A stretch of 64,000 nucleotides of DNA from JBGQOG01 sp052113705 (lineage in GTDB: Bacteria; Pseudomonadota; Alphaproteobacteria; Rhodobacterales; Rhodobacteraceae). The notes under the pieces are model-generated. The model did not search any database. It was given only the letters and a program-made list of their open reading frames with translations, and was not told the DNA's origin. The translations under genes were made by a program, and so were the position numbers. The stretch lies in assembly GCF_052113705.1 (NCBI RefSeq), contig NZ_JBGQOG010000001.1:186001-250000 (forward strand), written 5' to 3'. Positions within the stretch are counted from its first letter, which is position 1, and every line of letters starts with the position of its first letter. Shown here piece by piece: positions 8,109 to 15,976 of this stretch.

Positions 8109-8648
8109 ATGACGATTGCCGGCAATCTTCCACGAACCCCCCCCGGCCAGACAGAACTCGCGGCGCTGTTTGCCGATATGGCGCCCGGTCTGGGCCTGTC
8201 ACGGCCCGCGGGCGCCTGCTTTGCCACGATCTGGCGCGCCGCGCAGGCACCTTGTGCTGATGATCTGGTGCGGGATCTGGGGATTTCCCGGTCGAATGTC
8301 TCAATCGCGCTGAAAGAATTGCGGCAATGGGGCATGGTCCAGATTGCCCGCACACCGGGTGACCGGCGCGAGTTTTTTGTGGCACCTGCCGACCCTTGGG
8401 CGCTGGTGCGCCAGATCATCGCCGAACGGCAGCGCCGCGACCTCGCCTCGGCACTGGACCGGCTTTATGCGATTGAAACCCTGAGCCAGGATCCCCGCAT
8501 CAGCAGCCTGTGCGAGGCGGTGGAGACCGTGTCTGGCTGGATGGCGGGGCTGAGCCGTCTCGATTCTGCGGATCTCGCACAGCGCCTGTCGGATGAAACC
8601 CCGGATACCGACGAGGCCAAGAAGAAAAAGAAGAAGAAAAAGGCCTAG
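8109..8648 (+). CDS. MarR/GbsR-like winged-helix regulator with poly-lysine tail
   Basis: Probable DNA-binding transcription factor. Residues 35-80 form a winged helix (APCADDLVRDLGISRSNVSI, then ALKELRQWGMVQIARTPGDR), closest in style to the GbsR group of MarR-like regulators. A helical region follows, likely for dimerisation. The protein ends in DEAKKKKKKKKA, a run of eight lysines encoded by an AAG/AAA tract (8617-8643). It starts 3 bases after galM, so it is co-transcribed with it. Target genes are unknown; the linkage suggests a sugar or osmolyte function. No terminator is visible after it. Confidence 0.72.
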   Translation: MTIAGNLPRTPPGQTELAALFADMAPGLGLSRPAGACFATIWRAAQAPCADDLVRDLGISRSNVSIALKELRQWGMVQIARTPGDRREFFVAPADPWALVRQIIAERQRRDLASALDRLYAIETLSQDPRISSLCEAVETVSGWMAGLSRLDSADLAQRLSDETPDTDEAKKKKKKKKA

Positions 8649-8703
8649 GCCCGCGCCCTAAAGCCCTTGCCGCTCGCCGGGCCCCTGTCCCTAGGCCCCT
8701 GTC

Positions 8704-9249
8704 CTAGGCCCGTGCACGCAGCGGGGGCAGATCTCCCGGCGGGTTTTTGGGCGCCTCCGGCTCCAGCAGATCCTCGATAAATACCGCCAGAAGTTGCGGG
8801 CGGCCGCTGACCCCGGCCTTGCGGTAAATCGCATTCGTCTGCGCCTTGACCGTCCCCTCCGAGGTGTTGCGCAGCTGGGCGATTTCGGCCGTTGACATGC
8901 CCTTGATGGCAAACAGCGCCACGTCGCGCTCGGCCGGGGTCAGGTGCCATTCGGCAAACCGCTCGGCCAGCAGGTCCATGAACGCGCCCGAGGCCCGGCG
9001 GAGCTGCTCTTGTGCCCGGTGGCGCGCGCGCAGGCTGACAAACAGGGCCGCGGCCCCCAGAACAAGCCCCAGCACCAACCCCAGCGCCGCGCCCATCTCA
9101 ATGATTTCGCGGGTCTTCCAGCTGATCGGCTCGGCATAGATGCCAAACAACGACATCAGAATATCCGACACGAAAAACAGCGCGCAAACCGCCTGAACCA
9201 GCAGGATCACTCCGATCAGAACTGAGCCTAACCAGCGGGGCCGTTTCAT
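8704..9249 (-). CDS. Membrane-anchored LuxR-type helix-turn-helix protein
   Basis: A 181-residue protein with two predicted membrane helices (about residues 9-31 and 52-74) and a cytoplasmic LuxR/GerE-type helix-turn-helix near residues 102-160 (LTPAERDVALFAIKGMSTAE, then EGTVKAQTNAIYRKAGVSGR). It has no receiver or ligand-binding domain, so sensing would be through the membrane part or partner proteins. It is the third gene of an operon behind two secreted PepSY-like proteins, 30 bases after the second. Together they could form an envelope-stress or ion-sensing switch; that is inference. Confidence 0.78.
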   Translation of the reverse strand: MKRPRWLGSVLIGVILLVQAVCALFFVSDILMSLFGIYAEPISWKTREIIEMGAALGLVLGLVLGAAALFVSLRARHRAQEQLRRASGAFMDLLAERFAEWHLTPAERDVALFAIKGMSTAEIAQLRNTSEGTVKAQTNAIYRKAGVSGRPQLLAVFIEDLLEPEAPKNPPGDLPPLRARA

Positions 9250-9279
9250 TCCCGGCCTCCGCGCGCGCAGATCGTGGCG

Positions 9280-9813
9280 CTACCGGTCATCACTGTCCTC
9301 GCTGTCGTCTGAGCTGTCGTCGGACCCGTGGCCCGAGCCGCTGCCCGAGTTGCTGCCGGAATGATCGTCGGAACCTGAATCGTCCTCCCCGCTATCGTCG
9401 TCATCGCTGCCGGAACTGCCCGAGCCAGAGTTGCCCGAACCGGAATCATCGGATCCGGTCCCGCTGCCGGAGCTGCCACTTCCCGAACTGCCGCCAGAAC
9501 TCCCCGAGGAACCCTCGGTGATCACCACGTCACTTTTGGCGGCACGGGCGCTGGACGCGAGGGGTTTCCAGAAGTCGCGCAGAATCTCGCCCGTGGCCGG
9601 ATTGACGATGATCTCGCGCTGCGCCTCGCTGTTGCGGGCCAGAATGCGGGTGCGTCCCAGCCAGGTCCGCTCAACGCTGACCGCCGAATAACCCTGCGCA
9701 TAGAGCTGCTTGACGATCTGATCCGGCGCGCTCTGCGCAAGGCCAAACTGCGGCCAGACCAGCAGCGTGGTCAGGCCGAACAGCAGCTGGCGTTTTGACA
9801 TCGGACCCCGCAT
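9280..9813 (-). CDS. Secreted PepSY-like protein with Ser/Gly/Asp-rich tail
   Basis: Exported protein of 177 residues. The start at 9813 is chosen for its GGGGAG Shine-Dalgarno sequence; an alternative Met is at 9801. A signal peptide ends near FGLAQ. Residues about 28-80 form a small alpha/beta unit that resembles half of a PepSY domain (DQIVKQLYAQGYSAVSVERT, then ILRDFW). The last 80 residues are low complexity, Ser/Gly first and then Ser/Asp, strongly acidic. It is a paralogue of the gene just upstream (9870-10358) and shares the same leader. The acidic tail may bind divalent cations. No enzymatic motif is present. Confidence 0.75.
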   Translation of the reverse strand: MRGPMSKRQLLFGLTTLLVWPQFGLAQSAPDQIVKQLYAQGYSAVSVERTWLGRTRILARNSEAQREIIVNPATGEILRDFWKPLASSARAAKSDVVITEGSSGSSGGSSGSGSSGSGTGSDDSGSGNSGSGSSGSDDDDSGEDDSGSDDHSGSNSGSGSGHGSDDSSDDSEDSDDR

Positions 9814-9869
9814 CTCACTCCCCTTCCCGACGGTCGCGCGGGACCGGTGCGCGCGCGACCGAAGTGCCC

Positions 9870-10358
9870 TCAAGACCGGCTGCCGGAATCATCCGAGCCC
9901 GAATTGCTGTCGTCATCGCTGTCATCTGAGCCGTGATCATCCCCATGGTCACCCCCGTGATCATCCCCCCGATCATGGCCCGATCCATCATGGCTGTCAT
10001 CCCCCGAGGAATCATCATCATGGCTGTCATCGTTACCGTTATGGTGGCCGCTGTCATCATCGGACGCGGATGCGCCATCGTCGCTGCCGCTCCCGGGGCC
10101 GTTCCCCGCCGGCGCGGTGCCGTCCAGCGCATGGGCTTCGGATTTGACCACGTCGCCCGTCGTGCTGTCATAAATGACCTCAACGCGCTGACCATTGCGT
10201 GTGGCCTCAACCTTGATCGTATCGGCCCCCGAGCGGACCTCGATGTCGGTATAGCCCTCAGCGCTGAAGGTGCTCATCACGCCCTCCGGGGTGATCGCTG
10301 CAAAGGCCGGTGCGGCAAGCAACAGGCTGGCCACCAACGGAAGATAAATCTGACGCAT
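9870..10358 (-). CDS. Secreted PepSY-like protein with His/Asp-rich tail
   Basis: Exported 162-residue protein, first gene of the three-gene operon ending at 8704. The start at 10358 follows GAGGAGAGTGAG. A signal peptide ends near PAFA; residues about 22-75 form a PepSY-like alpha/beta unit (GVMSTFSAEGYTDIEVRSGA, then VIYDSTTGDVVKSEAH). The last 75 residues are a repetitive tail of Asp, His, Gly and Ser (for example DRGDDHGGDHGDDHGSDD). It differs from its paralogue mainly in carrying His, which suggests binding of transition metals. The function is unknown. Confidence 0.75.
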   Translation of the reverse strand: MRQIYLPLVASLLLAAPAFAAITPEGVMSTFSAEGYTDIEVRSGADTIKVEATRNGQRVEVIYDSTTGDVVKSEAHALDGTAPAGNGPGSGSDDGASASDDDSGHHNGNDDSHDDDSSGDDSHDGSGHDRGDDHGGDHGDDHGSDDSDDDSNSGSDDSGSRS

Positions 10359-10497
10359 CTCACTCTCCTCGCTCCGGCATCTCCCTTGGATGCCTGTTGC
10401 CATCTGGGAGCCGCCTGACCGGTCCGTCCATGCGCCAGCGGGGATAAAGAGCGCCGCTAAACTCTGTGCCAAAGCCCATAAACCATAGTTTATGCTG

Positions 10498-10526
10498 CAA
10501 AAAGCCCCGCCTTTTCAGGCGGGGCT
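10498..10526 (-). terminator. Terminator downstream of trpB
   Basis: A 9-bp stem AGCCCCGCC (10503-10511) / GGCGGGGCT (10518-10526) with a 6-base loop lies 31 bases past the trpB stop. On the minus strand it is followed directly by a T-run. Confidence 0.88.
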
Positions 10527-10557
10527 GGTGCAAATCCGTCAGATGGCGGTTACCTGC

Positions 10558-11790
10558 TCAGATCTTCATATCAAAGCCGAGATGCTTGGCGACGGTGAAG
10601 ATATCCTTGTCGCCGCGCCCGCACATGTTCATCACCAGAATATGGTCTTTCGGCAGCGTGGGCGCCAGTTTGATCACATGGCCCAGCGCATGGCTCGGCT
10701 CCAGCGCCGGGATGATTCCCTCGAGCTGGCAGCAGAGCTGGAAGGCTTCCAGCGCTTCGGTGTCGGTGATGTTCACATATTCCGCGCGGCCGGTATCGTG
10801 CAGCCAGGCGTGTTCCGGCCCGATCCCCGGATAGTCGAGACCCGCCGAAATCGAATGCCCCTCCAGGATCTGCCCGTCCTCATCCTGCAACAGATAGGTG
10901 CGGTTGCCGTGCAGCACGCCGGGACGGCCGCCGGTCAGGCTGGCGCAATGCTCCATCTTCTCATCGACGCCGTGGCCCCCGGCCTCAACGCCGATGATCT
11001 TGACCGTTGGCTCATCGAGGAATTCATAGAAGAGACCCATGGCGTTCGAGCCGCCGCCGATCGCCGCGATCAGCGTGTCGGGCAGACGGCCCTCGCCCTC
11101 CTGCTCGGCCAGCTGCCAGCGGACTTCCTTGCCGATGATCGACTGGAAATCGCGCACCATCGCCGGATAGGGCGCGGGGCCCGCCACCGTGCCGATGCAG
11201 TAGAAGGTGTCGCGCACATTGGTCACCCAATCGCGCAAAGCATCATTCATCGCATCCTTCAGCGTGCCCCGGCCCGAGGTGACCGGAATCACTTCCGCCC
11301 CCAGAAGGCGCATGCGGAAGACGTTCGGCGCCTGCCGCTCAACATCGGTGGCGCCCATATAGACCACGCATTTCAGCCCGAAACGCGCGCAGACGGTGGC
11401 GGTGGCCACGCCATGCTGCCCGGCGCCGGTCTCGGCGATGATCCGGGTCTTGCCCATCCGCATCGCGAGCAGGATCTGCCCCAGCACATTGTTGATCTTA
11501 TGCGCGCCGGTGTGGTTCAGCTCATCGCGCTTGAGATAGATCTTGGCACCGCCCAGATGCTCGGTCAGCCGCGGCGCATAATAGAGCGGCGAGGGGCGGC
11601 CCACGTAATGCTTCCACAGATCGTCCATCTGCGCCCAGAAGGTGGGATCGGTCTTGGCGAATTCGTATTGCGCTTCCAGCTCGAGGATCAGCGGCATCAG
11701 GGTTTCCGACACGAAACGCCCGCCGAAAATCCCGAAACGACCCTGCTCGTCCGGGCCGCTCATGAAGCTGTTGATGAGGTCTTCGGCCAT
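10558..11790 (-). CDS. trpB: Tryptophan synthase beta chain
   Basis: PLP enzyme that condenses indole with serine to make tryptophan, working with TrpA (not in the window). The start at 11790 has a good AAGGGGA sequence and gives 410 residues, the family length. The PLP lysine is Lys98 in HTGAHKINN. The phosphate-binding loop GGGSNAMG and the C-terminal SAGLDYPGIGPEHA segment are intact. It begins one base after the trpF stop, so the two are coupled, and a strong terminator follows. Confidence 0.97.
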   Translation of the reverse strand: MAEDLINSFMSGPDEQGRFGIFGGRFVSETLMPLILELEAQYEFAKTDPTFWAQMDDLWKHYVGRPSPLYYAPRLTEHLGGAKIYLKRDELNHTGAHKINNVLGQILLAMRMGKTRIIAETGAGQHGVATATVCARFGLKCVVYMGATDVERQAPNVFRMRLLGAEVIPVTSGRGTLKDAMNDALRDWVTNVRDTFYCIGTVAGPAPYPAMVRDFQSIIGKEVRWQLAEQEGEGRLPDTLIAAIGGGSNAMGLFYEFLDEPTVKIIGVEAGGHGVDEKMEHCASLTGGRPGVLHGNRTYLLQDEDGQILEGHSISAGLDYPGIGPEHAWLHDTGRAEYVNITDTEALEAFQLCCQLEGIIPALEPSHALGHVIKLAPTLPKDHILVMNMCGRGDKDIFTVAKHLGFDMKI

Positions 11791-11791
11791 G

Positions 11792-12433
11792 TCAGTTCCC
11801 CTTCGCCGCGGCAATGAACGCCGCAATCAGATCCGTATCCTTGATTCCCGGCGCGCTTTCAACGCCCGATGACACATCCACCTGCCGTGCGCCGGTCAGT
11901 CGCACCGCCTCTGCCACATTCTGCGGCGTCAGCCCGCCCGCCAGCATCCAGGGCTTGGTCCATTTCCGCCCGGCGATCAGCCGCCAGTCAAAGGCAAGAC
12001 CGTTGCCGCCAGGCAAGGCCGCGCCCTTCGGCGCCTTGGCATCGACCAATATCTGATCCGCCACCGCCTCATAGGCCGCCAGCTGCGCCAGATCCCCGGG
12101 GCCCGCCACCCCCACAGCCTTCATCACCGGCAGGCCATAGCGCTGGCGGACCTCGCGCACCCGCTCAGGCGTTTCCTGCCCGTGCAGCTGGATCATGTCG
12201 AGCGGCACATCGGCGGAAATCGCGTCCAGCTCGGCATCGCTGGCATTCACCACCAGCGCCACTTTCGCGATGCCCATCGGCACATCAATCGCCAGGGCGC
12301 GCGCCATGGCAATCGAGACATTGCGCGGGGATTTTTCGAAAAACACAAAGCCCACATAGCTCGCCCCGCCTGCGATGGCGGCGACAAGATGTTCGGGCTG
12401 GCTCAGGCCACAGATTTTGACGCGGGTATTCAT
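11792..12433 (-). CDS. trpF: Phosphoribosylanthranilate isomerase
   Basis: Converts N-(5-phosphoribosyl)anthranilate to the carboxyphenylamino ribulose phosphate in tryptophan synthesis. The 213-residue TIM barrel has the catalytic cysteine in VKICGLS (residue 8), the GFVFFEKSPR segment with the phosphate-site Ser-Pro-Arg, and the catalytic aspartate in VDVSSGVESAPGIKD. It lies 9 bases after a LapA-domain gene and runs directly into trpB. Confidence 0.97.
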   Translation of the reverse strand: MNTRVKICGLSQPEHLVAAIAGGASYVGFVFFEKSPRNVSIAMARALAIDVPMGIAKVALVVNASDAELDAISADVPLDMIQLHGQETPERVREVRQRYGLPVMKAVGVAGPGDLAQLAAYEAVADQILVDAKAPKGAALPGGNGLAFDWRLIAGRKWTKPWMLAGGLTPQNVAEAVRLTGARQVDVSSGVESAPGIKDTDLIAAFIAAAKGN

Positions 12434-12442
12434 GTGCCAGAC

Positions 12443-12805
12443 TTAGCGCGCCCGGCCGCCATCCTCAAGCAGCGCCAGCACCTCGTCCTGTGCCTTTGGC
12501 TTGCCGCCCCCCAGCCGCTTGACCTCGCGCTCAAGCCGGGCGGCGCGCCGGGCGTTTTCGCCCGCCGAGGCACGGATCTGCGACTCGCGCAGCCATTCCC
12601 AGAAAAAGCCGATCATCAGCCCCAGAAGCAGCGCGGCAAAGATCACCAGGAACAGCGGCAGCTGCACCACCCAATCCCAGCCGAGGAAACTGCCCGCTTC
12701 GACCGGCAGCAGGGACAGCGTCACCGGATCCCGGTTGGCCATCGCCAGCGTGATCAGCAGCACTGCAAACAGCGCCAGAAAGCCAAAACGGAGCAGTCGC
12801 AGCAT
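12443..12805 (-). CDS. LapA-domain membrane protein (DUF1049)
   Basis: A 120-residue inner-membrane protein with two predicted membrane helices (about residues 3-23 and 46-70) followed by a cytoplasmic charged helix (RESQIRASAGENARRAARLE), the layout of the LapA/DUF1049 family, related to LPS-assembly protein A (YciS). Its ATG directly follows the ihfB stop codon with no spacing, a linkage common in Proteobacteria. It has an unusually long Lys/Arg-rich tail. I infer an envelope-assembly role from the family only. Confidence 0.8.
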   Translation of the reverse strand: MLRLLRFGFLALFAVLLITLAMANRDPVTLSLLPVEAGSFLGWDWVVQLPLFLVIFAALLLGLMIGFFWEWLRESQIRASAGENARRAARLEREVKRLGGGKPKAQDEVLALLEDGGRAR

Positions 12806-13093
12806 TCAGGCCTCGTCGCCGTTCAGGCGGTCGCGCAACAGCTTGCCGGTCTTGAAGAACGGCACATGCTTTTCATCGACATCCACCGAGGTGCCGGTGC
12901 GCGGGTTGCGGCCCGTGCGGGCATCGCGCTTTTTCACCGAGAAGGCGCCAAAGCCGCGCAGCTCGACCCGGTCGCCCCGCGCCATGGCTTCGACAATCTC
13001 TTCGAAAATCGTGTTCACGATCCGCTCAACATCGCGTTGGAACAGATGCGGGTTTTCTTCGGCAATCTTGGCAATCAGCTCGGACCGGATCAT
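12806..13093 (-). CDS. ihfB: Integration host factor beta subunit
   Basis: DNA-bending nucleoid protein that pairs with IhfA. The start at 13093 gives MIRSELIAKIAEENPHLF and 95 residues, the expected length. The beta-arm sequence with the intercalating proline is present (RNPRTGTSVDVDEKHVPFFK). It sits between rpsA and lapA as in most Proteobacteria. A candidate promoter lies 50-77 bases upstream. Confidence 0.97.
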   Translation of the reverse strand: MIRSELIAKIAEENPHLFQRDVERIVNTIFEEIVEAMARGDRVELRGFGAFSVKKRDARTGRNPRTGTSVDVDEKHVPFFKTGKLLRDRLNGDEA

Positions 13094-13142
13094 GCATACC
13101 CCCCTGAGTTTCTCCCGGGTGGCAGACCCGGTTATTGCACTG

Positions 13143-13170
13143 ACTATAGGCAGAAAAAATCTGCGCACAA
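13143..13170 (-). promoter_or_regulatory. Candidate ihfB promoter
   Basis: On the minus strand a TTGTGC -35-like hexamer (13165-13170) and TATAGT -10-like hexamer (13143-13148) are separated by 16 bases. The spacer contains the inverted repeat GCAGA-N5-TCTGC (13150-13164), a possible operator. Confidence 0.4.
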
Positions 13171-13324
13171 ATATCAAAGTCCTTGGAATAGCACCGATTT
13201 TCCGGAATTTACCCGAGGTTCGGCAGCTTTCAGCCGCTGCTGCACCGCAGCATCGCCCCGCCACACCCGCGCCGGGCGAACAAACCCCGGTTGCCGCCAA
13301 CTTTTCGCGAATCGCGCAAGCAAA

Positions 13325-13351
13325 CGGCCCCGCCCTTTCGGGGCGGGGCCG
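13325..13351 (-). terminator. rpsA terminator hairpin
   Basis: An 11-bp perfect GC stem CGGCCCCGCCC (13325-13335) / GGGCGGGGCCG (13341-13351) lies 63 bases past the rpsA stop. The following T-run on the minus strand is short (GTTTG). Confidence 0.7.
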
Positions 13352-13414
13352 TCCATCACTGTCGTTCCGGTTTTCAGGCCCGTTTCAGGGCCCGGCAGCG
13401 GGGCGCATCTCAGC

Positions 13415-15097
13415 TCAGTTGTTCGAGCCTTTGAGCGCCGCACCCAGGATATCGCCCAGCGAGGCGCCCGAGTCCGACGAGCCGTATTGTTCAACGGCTT
13501 CTTTTTCTTCCGCGATTTCGCGGGCTTTGATCGACACGCCCAGACGACGGGTCTTGCTGTCCACGTTCGTCACGCGCACATCGACCTTGTCGCCGACCTG
13601 GAAGCGCTCGGGGCGCTGGTCAGCACGGTCGCGGGCCAGATCCGAGCGGCGGATGAACGACTTCATGCCGTTGTAATCGCACTCAATGCCGCCCTCTTCG
13701 ATCGCCGTCACTTCAACGGTGACGATCGAGCCGCGTTTCACGCCGTCAACCGCGTCGGAGAAGGTGTCTGCGTCCAGAGCTTTGATCGAGAGCGAGATAC
13801 GCTCTTTCTCGACGTCCACTTCGGTGACAGCGGCCTTGACCACGTCGCCTTTGCGGTAGTTCTGGATGGCGTCTTCGCCGCGCTGTTCCCAGCTCAGATC
13901 CGAGAGGTGGACCATGCCGTCGATGTCGTTCTCGAGGCCGATGAACAGACCGAATTCGGTGATGTTCTTGACTTCGCCTTCGATCATCGAACCGACCGGG
14001 TTGTTCTCGGCGAACACTTCCCACGGGTTGCGCATGGTTTGCTTCAGGCCCAGCGACACGCGACGTTTCGCGGTGTCGATTTCCAGAACCATGACATCAA
14101 CCTCTTGCGAGGTGGAGACGATTTTGCCCGGGTGGACGTTTTTCTTGGTCCAGGACATTTCCGAAACGTGGACCAGACCTTCAACGCCGGCTTCCAGCTC
14201 CACGAAGGCGCCGTAGTCGGTGATGTTGGTCACGCGGCCTTTGTGGACCGATTCCAGCGGGAACTTGGTCTCAACCGAATCCCACGGATCGTTCTGCAGC
14301 TGTTTCATGCCGAGCGAGATGCGGTGGGTTTCTTTGTTGATCTTGACGACCTGAACCTTGACGGTTTCGCCGATCGACAGGATTTCCGACGGGTGGTTCA
14401 CACGGCGCCATGCCATGTCGGTGACGTGCAGCAGGCCGTCAACGCCGCCCAGATCAACGAACGCACCGTATTCGGTGATGTTCTTGACCACGCCGTCGAC
14501 GGTTTGACCTTCGGTCAGGTTGCCGATGACTTCGGCGCGCTGTTCGGCGCGGCTTTCTTCCAGGATCGCGCGGCGCGAGACAACGATGTTGCCACGACGA
14601 CGATCCATTTTCAGGATTTGGAACGGCTGCTTCAGACCCATGAGCGGGCCGGCATCACGCACCGGACGCACATCAACCTGGCTGCCCGGCAAGAAGGCCA
14701 CAGCGCCGCCCAGATCCACCGTAAAGCCGCCTTTGACGCGGCCGAAGATGGCGCCGTCGACGCGCTCTTCTTTCGCATAGGCTTGCTCGAGGCGATCCCA
14801 GGCTTCTTCACGGCGGGCTTTCTCACGGCTGATGACAGCCTCACCACGGGCGTTCTCAACGCGGTCGAGGTAAACCTCAACTTCGTCGCCCACGGAGATA
14901 TCCGGGGTTTCGCCCGGGTTCGCGAATTCTTTCAGATCAACGCGGCCTTCCATTTTGTAGCCGACGTCGATGATGGCCTGGCCCGCCTCGATGGCGATCA
15001 CGCGACCTTTGACAACCGAACCCTCTTCGGGGGTGTCAATCTCAAAGCTCTCCTGCAGAAGGGCTTCGAATTCTTCCATAGTGGTTTTAGCGCACAT
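13415..15097 (-). CDS. rpsA: 30S ribosomal protein S1
   Basis: RNA-binding ribosomal protein needed for initiation on structured mRNAs. The 560-residue product consists of six S1 (OB-fold) repeats; the later ones carry the repeated pattern of GxVxxITxYGAFVxL and GLVHVSEMSW. The start at 15097 (MCAKTTMEEFEALL) follows AAAGGAAA. The length is normal for alphaproteobacteria. It lies upstream of ihfB in the usual order, but a nitroreductase gene stands between it and cmk, which often precedes rpsA directly. Confidence 0.98.
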   Translation of the reverse strand: MCAKTTMEEFEALLQESFEIDTPEEGSVVKGRVIAIEAGQAIIDVGYKMEGRVDLKEFANPGETPDISVGDEVEVYLDRVENARGEAVISREKARREEAWDRLEQAYAKEERVDGAIFGRVKGGFTVDLGGAVAFLPGSQVDVRPVRDAGPLMGLKQPFQILKMDRRRGNIVVSRRAILEESRAEQRAEVIGNLTEGQTVDGVVKNITEYGAFVDLGGVDGLLHVTDMAWRRVNHPSEILSIGETVKVQVVKINKETHRISLGMKQLQNDPWDSVETKFPLESVHKGRVTNITDYGAFVELEAGVEGLVHVSEMSWTKKNVHPGKIVSTSQEVDVMVLEIDTAKRRVSLGLKQTMRNPWEVFAENNPVGSMIEGEVKNITEFGLFIGLENDIDGMVHLSDLSWEQRGEDAIQNYRKGDVVKAAVTEVDVEKERISLSIKALDADTFSDAVDGVKRGSIVTVEVTAIEEGGIECDYNGMKSFIRRSDLARDRADQRPERFQVGDKVDVRVTNVDSKTRRLGVSIKAREIAEEKEAVEQYGSSDSGASLGDILGAALKGSNN

Positions 15098-15175
15098 GCG
15101 TGTGAGTTTCCTTTTCAAGTGTTTTACTGGCCATGCGGTTGGCTCCGCCGGTCTTCGTTGTGGATATGCCCGAAA

Positions 15176-15197
15176 GGGGCAGACCTGCGTCTGCCCC
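15176..15197 (-). terminator. Hairpin between rpsA and the nitroreductase gene
   Basis: A perfect 9-bp stem GGGGCAGAC (15176-15184) / GTCTGCCCC (15189-15197) with a 4-base loop. On the minus strand it follows the nitroreductase stop by 61 bases and is followed only by TTTC, so termination may be inefficient. Confidence 0.5.
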
Positions 15198-15257
15198 CTC
15201 GGACCGGGTCGCTATAGGCGGGAATCGCCTGTGGAGCAAGAGTTTTCGGCCCCAGCG

Positions 15258-15890
15258 TCAGTCGCGCCGGGTCACCAGCTCTGCCAGCGGGCGGCGCACC
15301 TTGGGCAGACCGGCCAGCCAGTCGCCCTCGGCCGCGCGGTAGCCCAGGGGCATCAGCGTGACCGACCGCAGACCGCGCGCGCGCAGGCCCAGGATCGCAT
15401 CGACCTGATCGGGGTCAAAACCCTCCATCGGGGTGCTGTCGACCTGCTCTTCGGCCGCCTGCGCCAGAGCGGTGCCAAAGGCGATATAGGCCTGACGGGC
15501 AGCATGTTCGTAATTCACCTCTGCCGGACGCGGCAGATACATCTCCTTGAGACGGTCGTAATAGGCGGTCACCGCCTCGCTGGTGCCACCGCGCTCGGCG
15601 CTCATCTGCGCCACGAGGGCGTCAATGCGGGCCTCGGTGTAATTGTCCCAGGCGGCGAAAACCAGCAGATGCGAGCCATCGGTGATCTGCGCCTGATCCC
15701 AGGCCGCAGCGCGGATCTGTGCGCGCAGTTCAGCGTTGGTCACCACGATGATCTCAAAGGGCTGCAAGCCGCTGGAGGTCGGCGCCAGTTGTGCGGCGGC
15801 CAGAATCCGCGCCACTTTCTCTTCGGGTACCGTGCGGGCGGGGTCCATTTTCTTGGTGGCGTAGCGCCAGTTCAACACATCAAGAAGCAT
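15258..15890 (-). CDS. NAD(P)H-dependent nitroreductase family protein
   Basis: FMN-dependent oxidoreductase of the NfsB-like nitroreductase superfamily (210 residues). Seen are the N-terminal NWRYATKKMDPAR motif (FMN phosphate contact), LAPTSSGLQPFEIIVV, the central SHLLVFAAWDN strand and the C-terminal MPLGYRAAEGDW segment. Enzymes of this group reduce nitroaromatics, quinones or flavins, and the physiological substrate cannot be told. The gene is inserted between cmk and rpsA and is on the same strand; the hairpin after it suggests its own transcript. Confidence 0.88.
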   Translation of the reverse strand: MLLDVLNWRYATKKMDPARTVPEEKVARILAAAQLAPTSSGLQPFEIIVVTNAELRAQIRAAAWDQAQITDGSHLLVFAAWDNYTEARIDALVAQMSAERGGTSEAVTAYYDRLKEMYLPRPAEVNYEHAARQAYIAFGTALAQAAEEQVDSTPMEGFDPDQVDAILGLRARGLRSVTLMPLGYRAAEGDWLAGLPKVRRPLAELVTRRD

Positions 15891-15976
15891 CTCAAATCCT
15901 TTCGGGGCGCACCCTCGCGCCTTGATCTGCCCTTAGTTAGATCTGCGCCGGGCAGATGCAAGCAGCGGCTCTGTGC

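Larger units (their letters stand above)
13094..13414. other. Intergenic region between rpsA and ihfB (321 bp)
   Basis: No gene is supported. It contains a candidate ihfB promoter (13143-13170) and the strong rpsA hairpin (13325-13351). Confidence 0.6.

Noticed and set aside
12182..15217. A 1011-codon open frame on the plus strand opposite trpF, lapA, ihfB and rpsA
   Set aside because: It is antisense to well-supported housekeeping genes and arises from high-GC codon bias; no start signal or family match is seen.
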